NCBI GenBank assembly: GCA_934590165.1
Contig: CAKTOO010000006.1
Coordinates: forward strand, 67,909 to 131,908
DNA length: 64,000 nt
DNA from: an uncultured Dysosmobacter sp.
Lineage (GTDB): Bacteria > Bacillota > Clostridia > Oscillospirales > Oscillospiraceae
Direction of reading: 5' to 3'
Position numbers and translations under genes: made by a program. Shown here one piece after another: positions 44,135 to 52,469 of this stretch. A model generated the notes under the pieces. That model was not told where the DNA came from. It saw only the letters and a list, made by a program, of their open reading frames with translations, and made no database searches. Positions within the stretch are counted from its first letter, which is position 1. The number at the start of each line of letters is the position of its first letter.

Positions 44135-44536
44135 GTGGCGGCGGTGGCCGAATTTGACGAAAAACTCAACAGCATCCTGTCCAATCCCGACGCCATGTCC
44201 CAGATCATGCAGTTGGCCCAGTCCCTGTCCGGCGGACAGGAGCAGCCATCCGCCCCGCCTTCTCCACCGCCTCCACCCCGGCCGGCTCCCCGGCAGAGTG
44301 CCCCGCCCCAGGACCTTCTTTCCTCCCTGGCCGGCGGCATGGACCCCAAGCTCCTGACCCGGCTGCTTCCCATCGTCCAGGAGCTGGGCGGCCAGCAGGA
44401 CAGCAACGCCCGGGCCCTGCTGTACGCCCTGCGGCCCTATCTCCGGGAGGACCAGCAGGAAAAGGTGGAGCGGGCACTGCAGCTGGCCCGACTGTTTCAT
44501 TTAGGGAAGAAATTCCTGGCGGGATGGGAGGGATAG
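44135..44536 (+). CDS. Hypothetical protein with proline linker, gene 2 of 3
   Basis: This 133-aa protein starts at GTG 44135 or GTG 44144. Its N-terminal helix (FDEKLNSILSNPDAMSQIMQ) resembles the end of gene 1 (NPDAM versus SPDGA); a Pro-rich linker (about 39-58) follows, then a helical C-domain (LLTRLLPIVQELGGQQDSNA, ALRPYLREDQQEKVERA). It is 21 bp from gene 1 and 3 bp from gene 3. No enzyme motif is visible. Confidence 0.78.
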   Translation: MAAVAEFDEKLNSILSNPDAMSQIMQLAQSLSGGQEQPSAPPSPPPPPRPAPRQSAPPQDLLSSLAGGMDPKLLTRLLPIVQELGGQQDSNARALLYALRPYLREDQQEKVERALQLARLFHLGKKFLAGWEG

Positions 44537-44539
44537 GCC

Positions 44540-44893
44540 ATGTATAACCGCTACATCCGCAATGACAACGGCTCCTATACCCGCATTCCCCAGGAGGAGC
44601 CACCCAGGGCCCAGCAGGGCGGCTCCCAGCAGCCAAAACAGGACCCGCCGCCCCCGCCTCCAAAGCAGGAACCGCCTGCCCGGGACGGGCCGCGCCGCGA
44701 GCCTCCTCCGCCGTCCTCCGCCGGACGGATGGCGGATGGCCTCACCGGGTTCCTCCGGCACATTCTCGACCAGCTGCATCTGGACCATGTGGACACCGGA
44801 GACCTGCTGCTTCTGCTGCTCTTGTTCTTCCTGATCCGGGAGGACGCGGACGAGGAGTTGCTGGTGGCTCTGGGGCTGCTGCTCATTTTGTAA
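44540..44893 (+). CDS. Hypothetical Pro-rich protein with hydrophobic tail, gene 3 of 3
   Basis: This 117-aa protein has MYNRYIRNDNGSYTRIPQEE, a Pro/Gln/Arg-rich middle (residues 20-60) and a C-terminal stretch DTGDLLLLLLLFFLIREDAD followed by EELLVALGLLLIL. The acidic-leucine tail is a recognisable clostridial small-protein ending and may sit at the membrane. It is co-transcribed with the two genes before it and ends at a hairpin. Confidence 0.78.
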   Translation: MYNRYIRNDNGSYTRIPQEEPPRAQQGGSQQPKQDPPPPPPKQEPPARDGPRREPPPPSSAGRMADGLTGFLRHILDQLHLDHVDTGDLLLLLLLFFLIREDADEELLVALGLLLIL

Positions 44894-44923
44894 ACACCCT
44901 TCGCGGCGCCGCGGAGGGTGTTT
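44893..44923 (+). terminator. Terminator of the three-gene run
   Basis: ACACCC...GGGTGT stem with inner CGC/GCG and a following TTTCTTT. Confidence 0.75.
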
Positions 44924-44941
44924 CTTTCCGCCAAGAACGGA

Positions 44942-44970
44942 TTGCACTTTCCATAACACCGTGATATAAT
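44942..44970 (+). promoter_or_regulatory. trpS promoter
   Basis: TTGCAC (44942-44947), 17-bp spacer and TATAAT (44965-44970). No T-box sequence was found in the short leader, unlike alaS and valS. Confidence 0.85.
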
Positions 44971-45036
44971 ATATCAGTTAAATTGTCGCTTTGTATCCTT
45001 TGGTGCGGAGCGGCGTTGAGTTTGAGGTGTTTTGCA

Positions 45037-46044
45037 ATGGAAAATCAAGTGCAGAAAAAGAGAATTTTGAGCGGCATCCAGCCTTCCGGTGACCTGACCC
45101 TGGGCTCCTACCTGGGCGCCATCCGCAACTGGGCGGCCCTGACCGATGAATATGACTGCTACTACATGCTGGCGGACATGCACACCATCACGGTGCGGCA
45201 GGTGCCGGCGGACCTGCGCCGCCACACCCTGACCCAGGTGGCTGCCTACATCGCCAGCGGCCTGGACCCGGAGAAGAACACGCTGTTCGTCCAGTCCCAC
45301 GTGCCCGCCCATGCCCAGCTGGGCTGGGTGCTGGACTGCTACACCATGTTCGGCGAGCTCAGCCGTATGACCCAGTTCAAGGACAAGTCCTCCAAAAACG
45401 CGGACAATATCAACGCGGGATTGTTCACCTATCCCGCTCTCATGGCGGCTGACATCCTGCTGTACCAGGCGGACCTGGTGCCCGTGGGCGGCGACCAGAA
45501 ACAGCACGTGGAGATCTGCCGGGACATCGCGGGCCGTTTCAACGGCATTTACGGCGATACCTTTAAAATTCCCGAGCCCTATATCCCCCAGGTGGGCGCC
45601 CGGGTCATGAGCCTGACCTCCCCGGAAAACAAGATGTCCAAGTCCGACAAGGATCAAAACGGCTGCGTCTACATGCTGGAGAAGCCCGAGGACATCATGC
45701 GCAAATTTAAAAAGGCCGTCACCGATTCCGACGCCTGCGTCCGCTTCGACCCTGCCGCCAAGCCCGGTGTGTCCAACCTGATGCAGATCTACTCTGTGGC
45801 CACTGGCCGCAGCTTCGATGAAATCGAAAAGGAATTCGCCGGCCGCGGCTACGGCGATTTCAAAAAAGCCGTGGGCGAGTCCGTGGTGGAGCTGCTGCGC
45901 CCCATTCGGGAGGAGACGGAGCGTCTGCTGGCCGACAAAGCATATCTGGAGAGCGTGTACCGCGCCGGTGCCGAAAAGGCCTCCCGGGTTGCGGACCGCA
46001 CCGTTGCCAAGGTCTACAAAAAAGTGGGCTTCCTGGCTCGCTGA
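45037..46044 (+). CDS. trpS: Tryptophanyl-tRNA synthetase
   Basis: This 335-aa class I enzyme has the HIGH-equivalent SGIQPSGDLTLGSYLGA and KMSKS as ENKMSKSDKD, with the Trp-pocket block GELSRMTQFKDKS and GGDQKQHVE. ATG 45037 follows GAGGTG; an extension to 44983 is unlikely because it has no Shine-Dalgarno. It is the first gene of a run continuing into tagO and mnaA. Confidence 0.97.
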   Translation: MENQVQKKRILSGIQPSGDLTLGSYLGAIRNWAALTDEYDCYYMLADMHTITVRQVPADLRRHTLTQVAAYIASGLDPEKNTLFVQSHVPAHAQLGWVLDCYTMFGELSRMTQFKDKSSKNADNINAGLFTYPALMAADILLYQADLVPVGGDQKQHVEICRDIAGRFNGIYGDTFKIPEPYIPQVGARVMSLTSPENKMSKSDKDQNGCVYMLEKPEDIMRKFKKAVTDSDACVRFDPAAKPGVSNLMQIYSVATGRSFDEIEKEFAGRGYGDFKKAVGESVVELLRPIREETERLLADKAYLESVYRAGAEKASRVADRTVAKVYKKVGFLAR

Positions 46045-46056
46045 CGGAGGGCCGTT

Positions 46057-47178
46057 ATGCATCTGGACAATCAACTGATCGCCTATGTGGTCCTGGCTTT
46101 GCTGGTGGCCCTGGTGGTGAGCTTTCTCATGACCCCGGTGGTCAAGACTTTCGCTTACAAGGTGGGCGCCATCGACGTGCCCAAGGACGCCCGCCGGATG
46201 CACAAGGTCCCCATTCCCCGTCTGGGCGGTCTGGCCATTTTTATCGGCTTCATGGTGAGCATCTTGCTGTTCGTGCCTATCACCTCTGAGATGAAGAGCA
46301 TCCTGCTGGGTGCCGTCATCATTGTGGTTCTGGGCGTGGTGGATGACATCATGGCCCTGCCCGCCATGCTGAAGTTCGTGGTGCAGATCGTGGCGGCGGC
46401 TATTCCCGCCACCCACGGCGTCACCATTCTGGCCTTCTCCAATCCCAACATTTTCTCGGATAATCTGTACTGGGTGCTGGGTGGCCTGTCTGTTCCTTTC
46501 ACCATTCTCTGGATCGTGGCCATCACCAACTCCGTGAACCTCATTGACGGTCTGGACGGCCTTGCCAACGGTGTGTCCGCCATCTCCGCCACCACCATGC
46601 TGGTCATCGCCCTGCTGGCCTCCGAGGCCCAGGTGGCCATCGTCATGGCGGCTCTGGTGGGCGCCTGCGTGGGCTTCATGCCGTACAACCTGAACCCCGC
46701 CAAAATGTTCATGGGTGACACGGGTGCCACCTTTCTTGGCTATATTCTGGCCACCATGTCCATCCAAGGCCTGTTCAAGTATTACGCTGTTATTTCTTTC
46801 GTGGTGCCCTTCCTCATCCTGGGCCTGCCCATTTTCGACACGGCTTTCGCCTTCATCCGCCGCATCGCCCACGGCCAGAGCCCCATGCACGCCGACCGCA
46901 GCCATATCCACCATCGGCTCATTGACATGGGCCTGAGCCAGAAACAGGCGGTGGCCACGCTGTACGTCATCTCCGCCATTCTGGGCCTTTCCGCCGTGGT
47001 TCTGACCACCGGCGGCGAGGAAAAGGCCATGCTGTTCTTCGCGGCGCTGTGCATCGTGGCCGTGGTGGCCGCCCGGGTGGTTTTCCCCAAGGAGGTCAAG
47101 GAGGAGCTCCACGAAGAGCTGGAGGAACTGAAAGAACACGGGCACCATGAGGAGCCCGGGAAAGACGAGGAAGCATGA
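46057..47178 (+). CDS. tagO: Undecaprenyl-phosphate GlcNAc-1-phosphate transferase TagO
   Basis: This 373-aa polytopic enzyme transfers GlcNAc-1-P to undecaprenyl phosphate, the first step of teichoic acid synthesis. It shows RRMHKVPIPRLGGLAIFIGF, VVDDIMALPA (DD motif), NLIDGLDGLANG, FMGDTGATFLG and HADRSHIHHRL. The C-terminal 30 residues are Glu/His-rich. GACGGAGG precedes ATG 46057. mnaA overlaps its stop by 4 bp. Confidence 0.96.
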   Translation: MHLDNQLIAYVVLALLVALVVSFLMTPVVKTFAYKVGAIDVPKDARRMHKVPIPRLGGLAIFIGFMVSILLFVPITSEMKSILLGAVIIVVLGVVDDIMALPAMLKFVVQIVAAAIPATHGVTILAFSNPNIFSDNLYWVLGGLSVPFTILWIVAITNSVNLIDGLDGLANGVSAISATTMLVIALLASEAQVAIVMAALVGACVGFMPYNLNPAKMFMGDTGATFLGYILATMSIQGLFKYYAVISFVVPFLILGLPIFDTAFAFIRRIAHGQSPMHADRSHIHHRLIDMGLSQKQAVATLYVISAILGLSAVVLTTGGEEKAMLFFAALCIVAVVAARVVFPKEVKEELHEELEELKEHGHHEEPGKDEEA

Positions 47179-48326
47179 GTATGGACAAGCTTCGTATTAT
47201 GAGCGTCTTCGGCACCCGGCCGGAGGCTATTAAAATGTGCCCGCTGGTGAAGGAGCTAGCCTCCCATCCGGAGATTGAGAGCCTTTGCTGCGTCACTGCC
47301 CAGCACCGGCAGATGCTGGACAGCGTGCTGGAGGTCTTTGACCTGAAGCCGGACTACGACCTGAACATCATGACCCCCCGTCAGACCCTCTCCACCATCA
47401 CCAGCAAATGCCTCACCGGTATGGATGAGGCCATTGAGACTCTGAAGCCGGACATGATCCTGGTCCACGGCGACACCTCCACCACCTTTGCCGGCGCCCT
47501 GTCCGCCTTTTACCACCAGGTGCCGGTGGGCCATGTGGAGGCAGGATTGCGAACTTACGACAAATATTCCCCCTTCCCGGAGGAGATGAACCGCAAGCTG
47601 GTGTCCGCCATTGCGGACCTGTACTTCTGCCCCACCGTCAATAACAAGCACAACCTCCTGAAAGAAGGCATCACCGACGGCCTGTTCGTCACCGGCAACA
47701 CGGTCATTGACGCTTTGAAAACTACCGTCCGGGAGGATTATACCTTTTCTACCGATGAACTGAACCACCTGCCCTACGGGGAAAAGAAAGTCCTCCTGGT
47801 CACCTGCCACCGGCGGGAGAATTACGGCGAGCCCATGAAACAGATTATGCTGGCCCTCCGGCAGATCGCAGAGCAGAACGAGGATGTGGAGCTGGTCTAC
47901 CCGGTGCACCTCTCCCCGGTGGTGCGGGAGGCAGTGGACAAGTACCTGCGGGGCACGCCCCGGGTCCACCTCATTGATCCCCTGCCCGCTGACGAGATGC
48001 ACAACCTCATGGCCCGCTCCTATCTGGTACTGACGGATTCCGGCGGTCTCCAGGAGGAGGCGCCCGCCCTGGGCAAGCCCGTCTTGGTCATGCGCCGGGA
48101 GACAGAACGGCCCGAGGCTGTGGAGGCCGGCACGGTGAAGCTCTGCGGCGTGGTGCAGGACGATATCGTCACCATGACGGAGCGCCTCATCCACGACCAG
48201 GAGGCCTACCGCAAAATGGCCCACGCCGTAAACCCCTACGGCGACGGCCATGCCTGCGAGCGTATCGCCCAGGCCATTCTCTGGCACTTTGGCCGGGGCG
48301 AAAAGCCGGCAGAGCTCAACGCATAA
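47175..48326 (+). CDS. mnaA: UDP-GlcNAc 2-epimerase
   Basis: This 383-aa non-hydrolysing epimerase makes UDP-ManNAc, the donor used by TagA. It has MSVFGTRPEAIKMCPLVKEL, VHGDTSTTFAGALSAFY, GHVEAGLRTYDKYSPFPEE, TCHRRENYGEP and LTDSGGLQEEAPALGKPVLV. The start overlaps tagO by 4 bp, so the two steps are co-expressed. Confidence 0.96.
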   Translation: MSMDKLRIMSVFGTRPEAIKMCPLVKELASHPEIESLCCVTAQHRQMLDSVLEVFDLKPDYDLNIMTPRQTLSTITSKCLTGMDEAIETLKPDMILVHGDTSTTFAGALSAFYHQVPVGHVEAGLRTYDKYSPFPEEMNRKLVSAIADLYFCPTVNNKHNLLKEGITDGLFVTGNTVIDALKTTVREDYTFSTDELNHLPYGEKKVLLVTCHRRENYGEPMKQIMLALRQIAEQNEDVELVYPVHLSPVVREAVDKYLRGTPRVHLIDPLPADEMHNLMARSYLVLTDSGGLQEEAPALGKPVLVMRRETERPEAVEAGTVKLCGVVQDDIVTMTERLIHDQEAYRKMAHAVNPYGDGHACERIAQAILWHFGRGEKPAELNA

Positions 48327-48356
48327 ACCTGCCGTCCCGCGGAAAGGAGGGTCCCC

Positions 48357-49109
48357 ATGGACAAGCGGACGCTGAATCGCATCACGGCGGTCTTTCTGAC
48401 GCTGCTGGTCCTGGTGGTGGCCTTCATGCTTTCCGGCAGTTTCCGGCGGACCACCAGAGTGGTCCTGCCCCAGGAATCCCAACAGGATGAGCAAATTCCC
48501 GGCTTCCCCGGTGATTCCACGGACGCATTGACGGTGGTGTCTGTTGCGCCGGACACGGTACAGGCCGCCATAGAGACTCTGGCCCGGCCGGAGCAGTACC
48601 GCCAAACCGTCAGCGTGCAGCAGTTCTGGAGCGGCGAAAGCGGCACCGTGGAAACCACGGCGGCGGTCCTAACCCCCTGGAGCCGTCTGGACCGCCAGTT
48701 GGCGGACGGCCGCCAGCGCCACGTTCTCACTAACGGGGAGACGACCTACATCTGGTATAACAGCGAGAAGTCCGTGCTCCGCGTCTCCGCCGGCTCCATT
48801 ACCGCCGACATGGAGCAGTCCATCCCCACTTACGAGGATATTTTGCGTCTGCCGGTGGAGACCATCGCCGCCGCGGATTATCGCACCATCGGCGACCAGG
48901 TCAACTGTATTTTTGTGGAAACCGCCGCCGATGGGGCGGGCTATACTCTCCGCTACTGGGTCAGCGTGGACACCGGCCTATTAGTGGCGGCGGAAAAGCT
49001 CAGCGGCAAGGAGACTGTCTACCGGATGTGGCAGACCGCCATTGACCTGGCCCCGGCCTTCACGGACGAATTTACCCTGCCGGGCGGGACCGTCCTGGCT
49101 GAACCCTGA
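48357..49109 (+). CDS. Hypothetical membrane-anchored protein
   Basis: This 250-aa protein has one N-terminal helix (ITAVFLTLLVLVVAFML) and an extracytoplasmic domain with beta-rich stretches (TTYIWYNSEKSVLRVSAGS, GYTLRYWVSVDTGLLVAAEK). The fold may resemble outer-surface lipoprotein or RseB-like carriers, but that is a guess. AAAGGAGGG precedes ATG 48357. It follows mnaA by 30 bp and ends the run with a terminator. Confidence 0.8.
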   Translation: MDKRTLNRITAVFLTLLVLVVAFMLSGSFRRTTRVVLPQESQQDEQIPGFPGDSTDALTVVSVAPDTVQAAIETLARPEQYRQTVSVQQFWSGESGTVETTAAVLTPWSRLDRQLADGRQRHVLTNGETTYIWYNSEKSVLRVSAGSITADMEQSIPTYEDILRLPVETIAAADYRTIGDQVNCIFVETAADGAGYTLRYWVSVDTGLLVAAEKLSGKETVYRMWQTAIDLAPAFTDEFTLPGGTVLAEP

Positions 49110-49112
49110 CTG

Positions 49113-49145
49113 AAAAAACACGCCGTAAAAGCGGCGTGTTTTTCT
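49113..49145 (+). terminator. Terminator after the tagO-mnaA run
   Basis: AAAAAACACGCCG/CGGCGTGTTTTTC with a short loop. Confidence 0.92.
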
Positions 49146-49167
49146 TGCTGTGATGGACAATACAGCC

Positions 49168-49196
49168 TTGACAAGTCCCCCCGGAAAAGAGATAAT
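49168..49196 (+). promoter_or_regulatory. gltX promoter
   Basis: TTGACA (49168-49173), 17-bp spacer, GATAAT (49191-49196). Confidence 0.85.
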
Positions 49197-49240
49197 ATAG
49201 GGTGTTGTATTGTGTAAATTACTGGCATGGAGGTACATTC

Positions 49241-50731
49241 ATGGCGCTTGATATGAAGTTTTTTGACGAGATGGAAGCTCGTATCCCCAAGGGAAAGGTC
49301 CGTACCCGGTTCGCCCCCTCCCCCACCGGCTATATGCACGTGGGCAACCTGCGCACCGCCCTGTACACCTGGCTCATTGCCCGCCACAACCACGGCACCT
49401 TTATCCTCCGCATTGAGGACACGGACCAGGGCCGTCTGGTGGAGGGCGCCACGGACGTCATCTACCGCACCCTGGCCGAATGCGGCCTCGACCACGACGA
49501 AGGTCCCGATGTGGGCGGCCCCGTGGGTCCCTACATTCAGTCCGAGCGCCGGGGACTTTACGGCAAGTATGCCGAGCTGCTGGTGGAAAAGGGCGCGGCT
49601 TATTACTGCTTCTGCGAAAAGACAGAGTCCGAGGAGGATTCCGGTGAATGGGAGCGGGCGGACGATCCCTGCCGCAGCCTGAGTCCTGAGGAGGTCCAGG
49701 CCAATCTGGCCGCTGGCAAGCCCTATGTCATTCGCCAGCGCATCCCCCATGAGGGCACCACTACCTTCCACGATGTCAGCTTCGGCGACATTACCGTGGA
49801 GAACAAGACTTTGGACGACCAGGTGCTGCTGAAGCGGGACGGCCTGCCCACCTATAACTTTGCCAACGTGGTGGATGACCACCTGATGGGCATTACCCAC
49901 GTGGTTCGGGGCAGCGAGTACCTGTCCTCCGCCCCCAAGTACAATCTTCTGTACGAGGCCTTCGGCTGGGACATTCCCACCTACGTTCACTGCTCCCCCG
50001 TCATGCGGGACCAGCACAACAAAATGAGCAAGCGCCACGGCGACCCCTCTTACGAGGACCTGATCGCTAAGGGCTATCTGACCCCCGCCGTTTTGAACTA
50101 TGTGGCACTGTTGGGCTGGGCGCCCAAGGGCGAGCGCAGCGAGCAGGAGATCTTCTCCCTGGAGGAGCTGGTGGATGCTTTCGACATTGCCGGCATTTCC
50201 AAGTCTCCCGCCATTTTTGACATTGTCAAGCTGGAGCACTTCAACGCCCTCTACCTCCGTGCCCTGCCGGCGGAGGAGTTTGCCAAGGTGGCGGAGCCCT
50301 ACATCCGTCAAAGTGTGAAGAACCCCGCCATTGACACCTCCGCCATTGCCGCTTTGCTGCAGGCCCGGTGCGAAAAGCTGACGGATATCCCTGAGAAGGT
50401 GGATTTCTTTGATGCTTTACCGGAATACAGTGTGGAGTTTTACACCAACAAGAAATCCAAAACCGACTCCACCGTTTCCGCCGCCATGCTGGAGGCCGTC
50501 ATCCCCGCTCTGGAGGCACTCCCCGATTGGACCATGGACACCGTCCATGATACCCTCATCGGCTTGGCCGCGTCTTTGGGCGTGAAGAACGCCACCCTCA
50601 TGTGGCCCGTCCGCATCGCCGTGGCCGGCAAGCTGGTGACTCCCGGCGGTGCCGTGGAGCTGTGCCATATTCTCGGAAAGGATGAGACCCTGCGCCGCCT
50701 GCGTGTGGGCCTTGACATGCTGAAACAATGA
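49241..50731 (+). CDS. gltX: Glutamyl-tRNA synthetase
   Basis: This 496-aa class I synthetase shows TRFAPSPTGYMHVGNLRTALYT (HIGH region), LRIEDTDQGR and KMSKR as HNKMSKRHGD. The C-terminal anticodon domain follows. ATG 49241 has GGAGG upstream. spoIIM starts inside its stop codon, an unusual partner. Confidence 0.97.
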   Translation: MALDMKFFDEMEARIPKGKVRTRFAPSPTGYMHVGNLRTALYTWLIARHNHGTFILRIEDTDQGRLVEGATDVIYRTLAECGLDHDEGPDVGGPVGPYIQSERRGLYGKYAELLVEKGAAYYCFCEKTESEEDSGEWERADDPCRSLSPEEVQANLAAGKPYVIRQRIPHEGTTTFHDVSFGDITVENKTLDDQVLLKRDGLPTYNFANVVDDHLMGITHVVRGSEYLSSAPKYNLLYEAFGWDIPTYVHCSPVMRDQHNKMSKRHGDPSYEDLIAKGYLTPAVLNYVALLGWAPKGERSEQEIFSLEELVDAFDIAGISKSPAIFDIVKLEHFNALYLRALPAEEFAKVAEPYIRQSVKNPAIDTSAIAALLQARCEKLTDIPEKVDFFDALPEYSVEFYTNKKSKTDSTVSAAMLEAVIPALEALPDWTMDTVHDTLIGLAASLGVKNATLMWPVRIAVAGKLVTPGGAVELCHILGKDETLRRLRVGLDMLKQ

Positions 50732-51351
50732 GTCAGCTGGAACGCCAGTTTCAAATTCTGGCCGATCACTGGCACAGAGGCTTTGGCCAGGAAGTCAAAC
50801 GCTCTGCCATTGCCTTTTGTCTGCTGGTATTGATCTTTTTCGGTGCCTGCATGGTGTCTCCTTCCCTGCGGGAACTGCTGGCAAATCAGGTGCTGCCCCT
50901 GTTTGGCGGCATGGACATCTCCAATGAGGACGGGTCTTTTTCCGCCCTGGCGCTGTTTTCCAACAATGTGCGGGCTTGCTCCGTCACCATGGTGTACGGC
51001 CTGCTGCCTTACGTGCAGCTGTCCGCATTGGCGCTGGGCATCAACGCCATGGTCATTGGTTTTCTGGCGTCCTACTATTTTATCTCCGGCATCTCTCCCC
51101 TGACGTTTTTGCTGGGCATCCTGCCCCACGGTATTTTTGAGCTGCCGGCCTTGGTGTTGGCCTTTGCCATGGGGCTGTATGTCTGCGGCCAAATGACTCG
51201 CCGCTGCCGACACGATGAGACCGCATTGCCCCTATGGGACTGCGTGACACTGATGAGCTGGCTGCTGCTTCTGGTCCTGATCCCCCTGCTGGCGGTGGCT
51301 GCCGCCATGGAGGCCTATGTGACGCCTCTGCTTCTTTCCCTGGCGATGTGA
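50728..51351 (+). CDS. spoIIM: Stage II sporulation protein M
   Basis: This 207-aa protein has about five membrane helices and matches SpoIIM: FSNNVRACSVTMVYGLLPYV, LGILPHGIFELPALVLAFAM. SpoIIM joins SpoIID and SpoIIP in the peptidoglycan-thinning machine of engulfment. ATG 50728 overlaps the gltX stop by 4 bp, so it is expressed with a housekeeping gene. Confidence 0.93.
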   Translation: MSQLERQFQILADHWHRGFGQEVKRSAIAFCLLVLIFFGACMVSPSLRELLANQVLPLFGGMDISNEDGSFSALALFSNNVRACSVTMVYGLLPYVQLSALALGINAMVIGFLASYYFISGISPLTFLLGILPHGIFELPALVLAFAMGLYVCGQMTRRCRHDETALPLWDCVTLMSWLLLLVLIPLLAVAAAMEAYVTPLLLSLAM

Positions 51352-51394
51352 TTTTGAATTTCTTTGAATTTCAGATAAAGGACTGTATATCGAT

Positions 51395-52402
51395 ATGAGT
51401 AAACTCATCATTCCTGCCGGTTACCAGATGCCCCTGACCAACAATGAATTGCAGCGGGCCATCGAGCTCATCCACGAGGAATTTCAGCACAGCCTGTCCG
51501 TCCGTCTGAACCTGCACCGGGTCTCCGCTCCCTTGTTCGTGGACGGCAGCACTGGTTTGAACGATGACCTCAACGGTGTAGAGCGGGCCGTGACCTTTGA
51601 CATTCCCGATGTGGGCACCGACGGCCAGGTGGTCCACTCCCTGGCCAAGTGGAAGCGTCTGGCCCTGAAGCGGTATGAATTCAAGGTGGGCACCGGCCTT
51701 TACACCGATATGAACGCCATCCGCCGGGACGAGGAGGTGGATAACCTCCACTCCATCTATGTGGACCAGTGGGACTGGGAAAAACACATCGACGTGACGA
51801 ACCGGAACATGCAGTATTTGAAGGACACGGTCCGGGACATCGTGGGCGCCATCTGTGACACCTCCGCCGCTTTACGGAACGCCTATCCTGTGCTGACCTT
51901 CAAGCCGGAGCGGGATGTACATTTCATTACCACCCAGGAGCTGGAGGACCGTTACCCCGATCTGACGCCCAACGAGCGGGAAACGGAGATCTGCCGCCAG
52001 TACCGCACGGTGTTTCTTATGCAGATCGGCAAGACCCTCCACTCCGGCCAGAAGCACGATGGCCGCGCTCCCGACTACGATGACTGGAACCTCAACGGCG
52101 ACATTCTCATGTGGAACCCCGTTCTGGAGCGGAGCTTTGAGCTTTCTTCCATGGGCATCCGCGTGGATGCCGCCGCTCTGGACCGTCAGTTGACAGAGGC
52201 CCATTGCGACCACCGCCGCAAGCTGCCCTTCCACCAGATGCTGCTGAATGGCCAGCTGCCCCAGTCCATCGGCGGCGGCATCGGCCAGTCTCGCCTGTGC
52301 ATGCTGCTGCTGGGCACCTGCCACATCGGTGAGGTCCAGGTCAGCCTGTGGGACCAGGAAACCGTGGAAGCCTGTGAAAAAGCTGGTATCACGCTACTGT
52401 AA
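51395..52402 (+). CDS. asnA: Aspartate--ammonia ligase
   Basis: This 335-aa enzyme makes asparagine from aspartate, ATP and ammonia. It has the AsnA blocks VSAPLFVDGSTGLNDDLNGV, DQWDWEKHID, and SIGGGIGQSRLCMLLLGTCHIGEVQ. Length fits the family. The Shine-Dalgarno AAAGGA lies 11 bp upstream. A two-way terminator with an exceptionally long stem follows. Confidence 0.97.
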   Translation: MSKLIIPAGYQMPLTNNELQRAIELIHEEFQHSLSVRLNLHRVSAPLFVDGSTGLNDDLNGVERAVTFDIPDVGTDGQVVHSLAKWKRLALKRYEFKVGTGLYTDMNAIRRDEEVDNLHSIYVDQWDWEKHIDVTNRNMQYLKDTVRDIVGAICDTSAALRNAYPVLTFKPERDVHFITTQELEDRYPDLTPNERETEICRQYRTVFLMQIGKTLHSGQKHDGRAPDYDDWNLNGDILMWNPVLERSFELSSMGIRVDAAALDRQLTEAHCDHRRKLPFHQMLLNGQLPQSIGGGIGQSRLCMLLLGTCHIGEVQVSLWDQETVEACEKAGITLL

Positions 52403-52412
52403 AGGAATATTA

Positions 52413-52469
52413 CATCACATAAAAAGCATCCGTTTTCCACGTTGGAAAACGGATGCTTTTTATGTGATG
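52413..52469. terminator. 27-bp perfect hairpin terminator shared by convergent genes
   Basis: Perfect arms 52413-52439 and 52443-52469 with a 3-nt loop contain A-runs and T-runs for both directions. The TAA of the glycosyltransferase gene (52460-52462) is inside the right arm. Confidence 0.93.
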
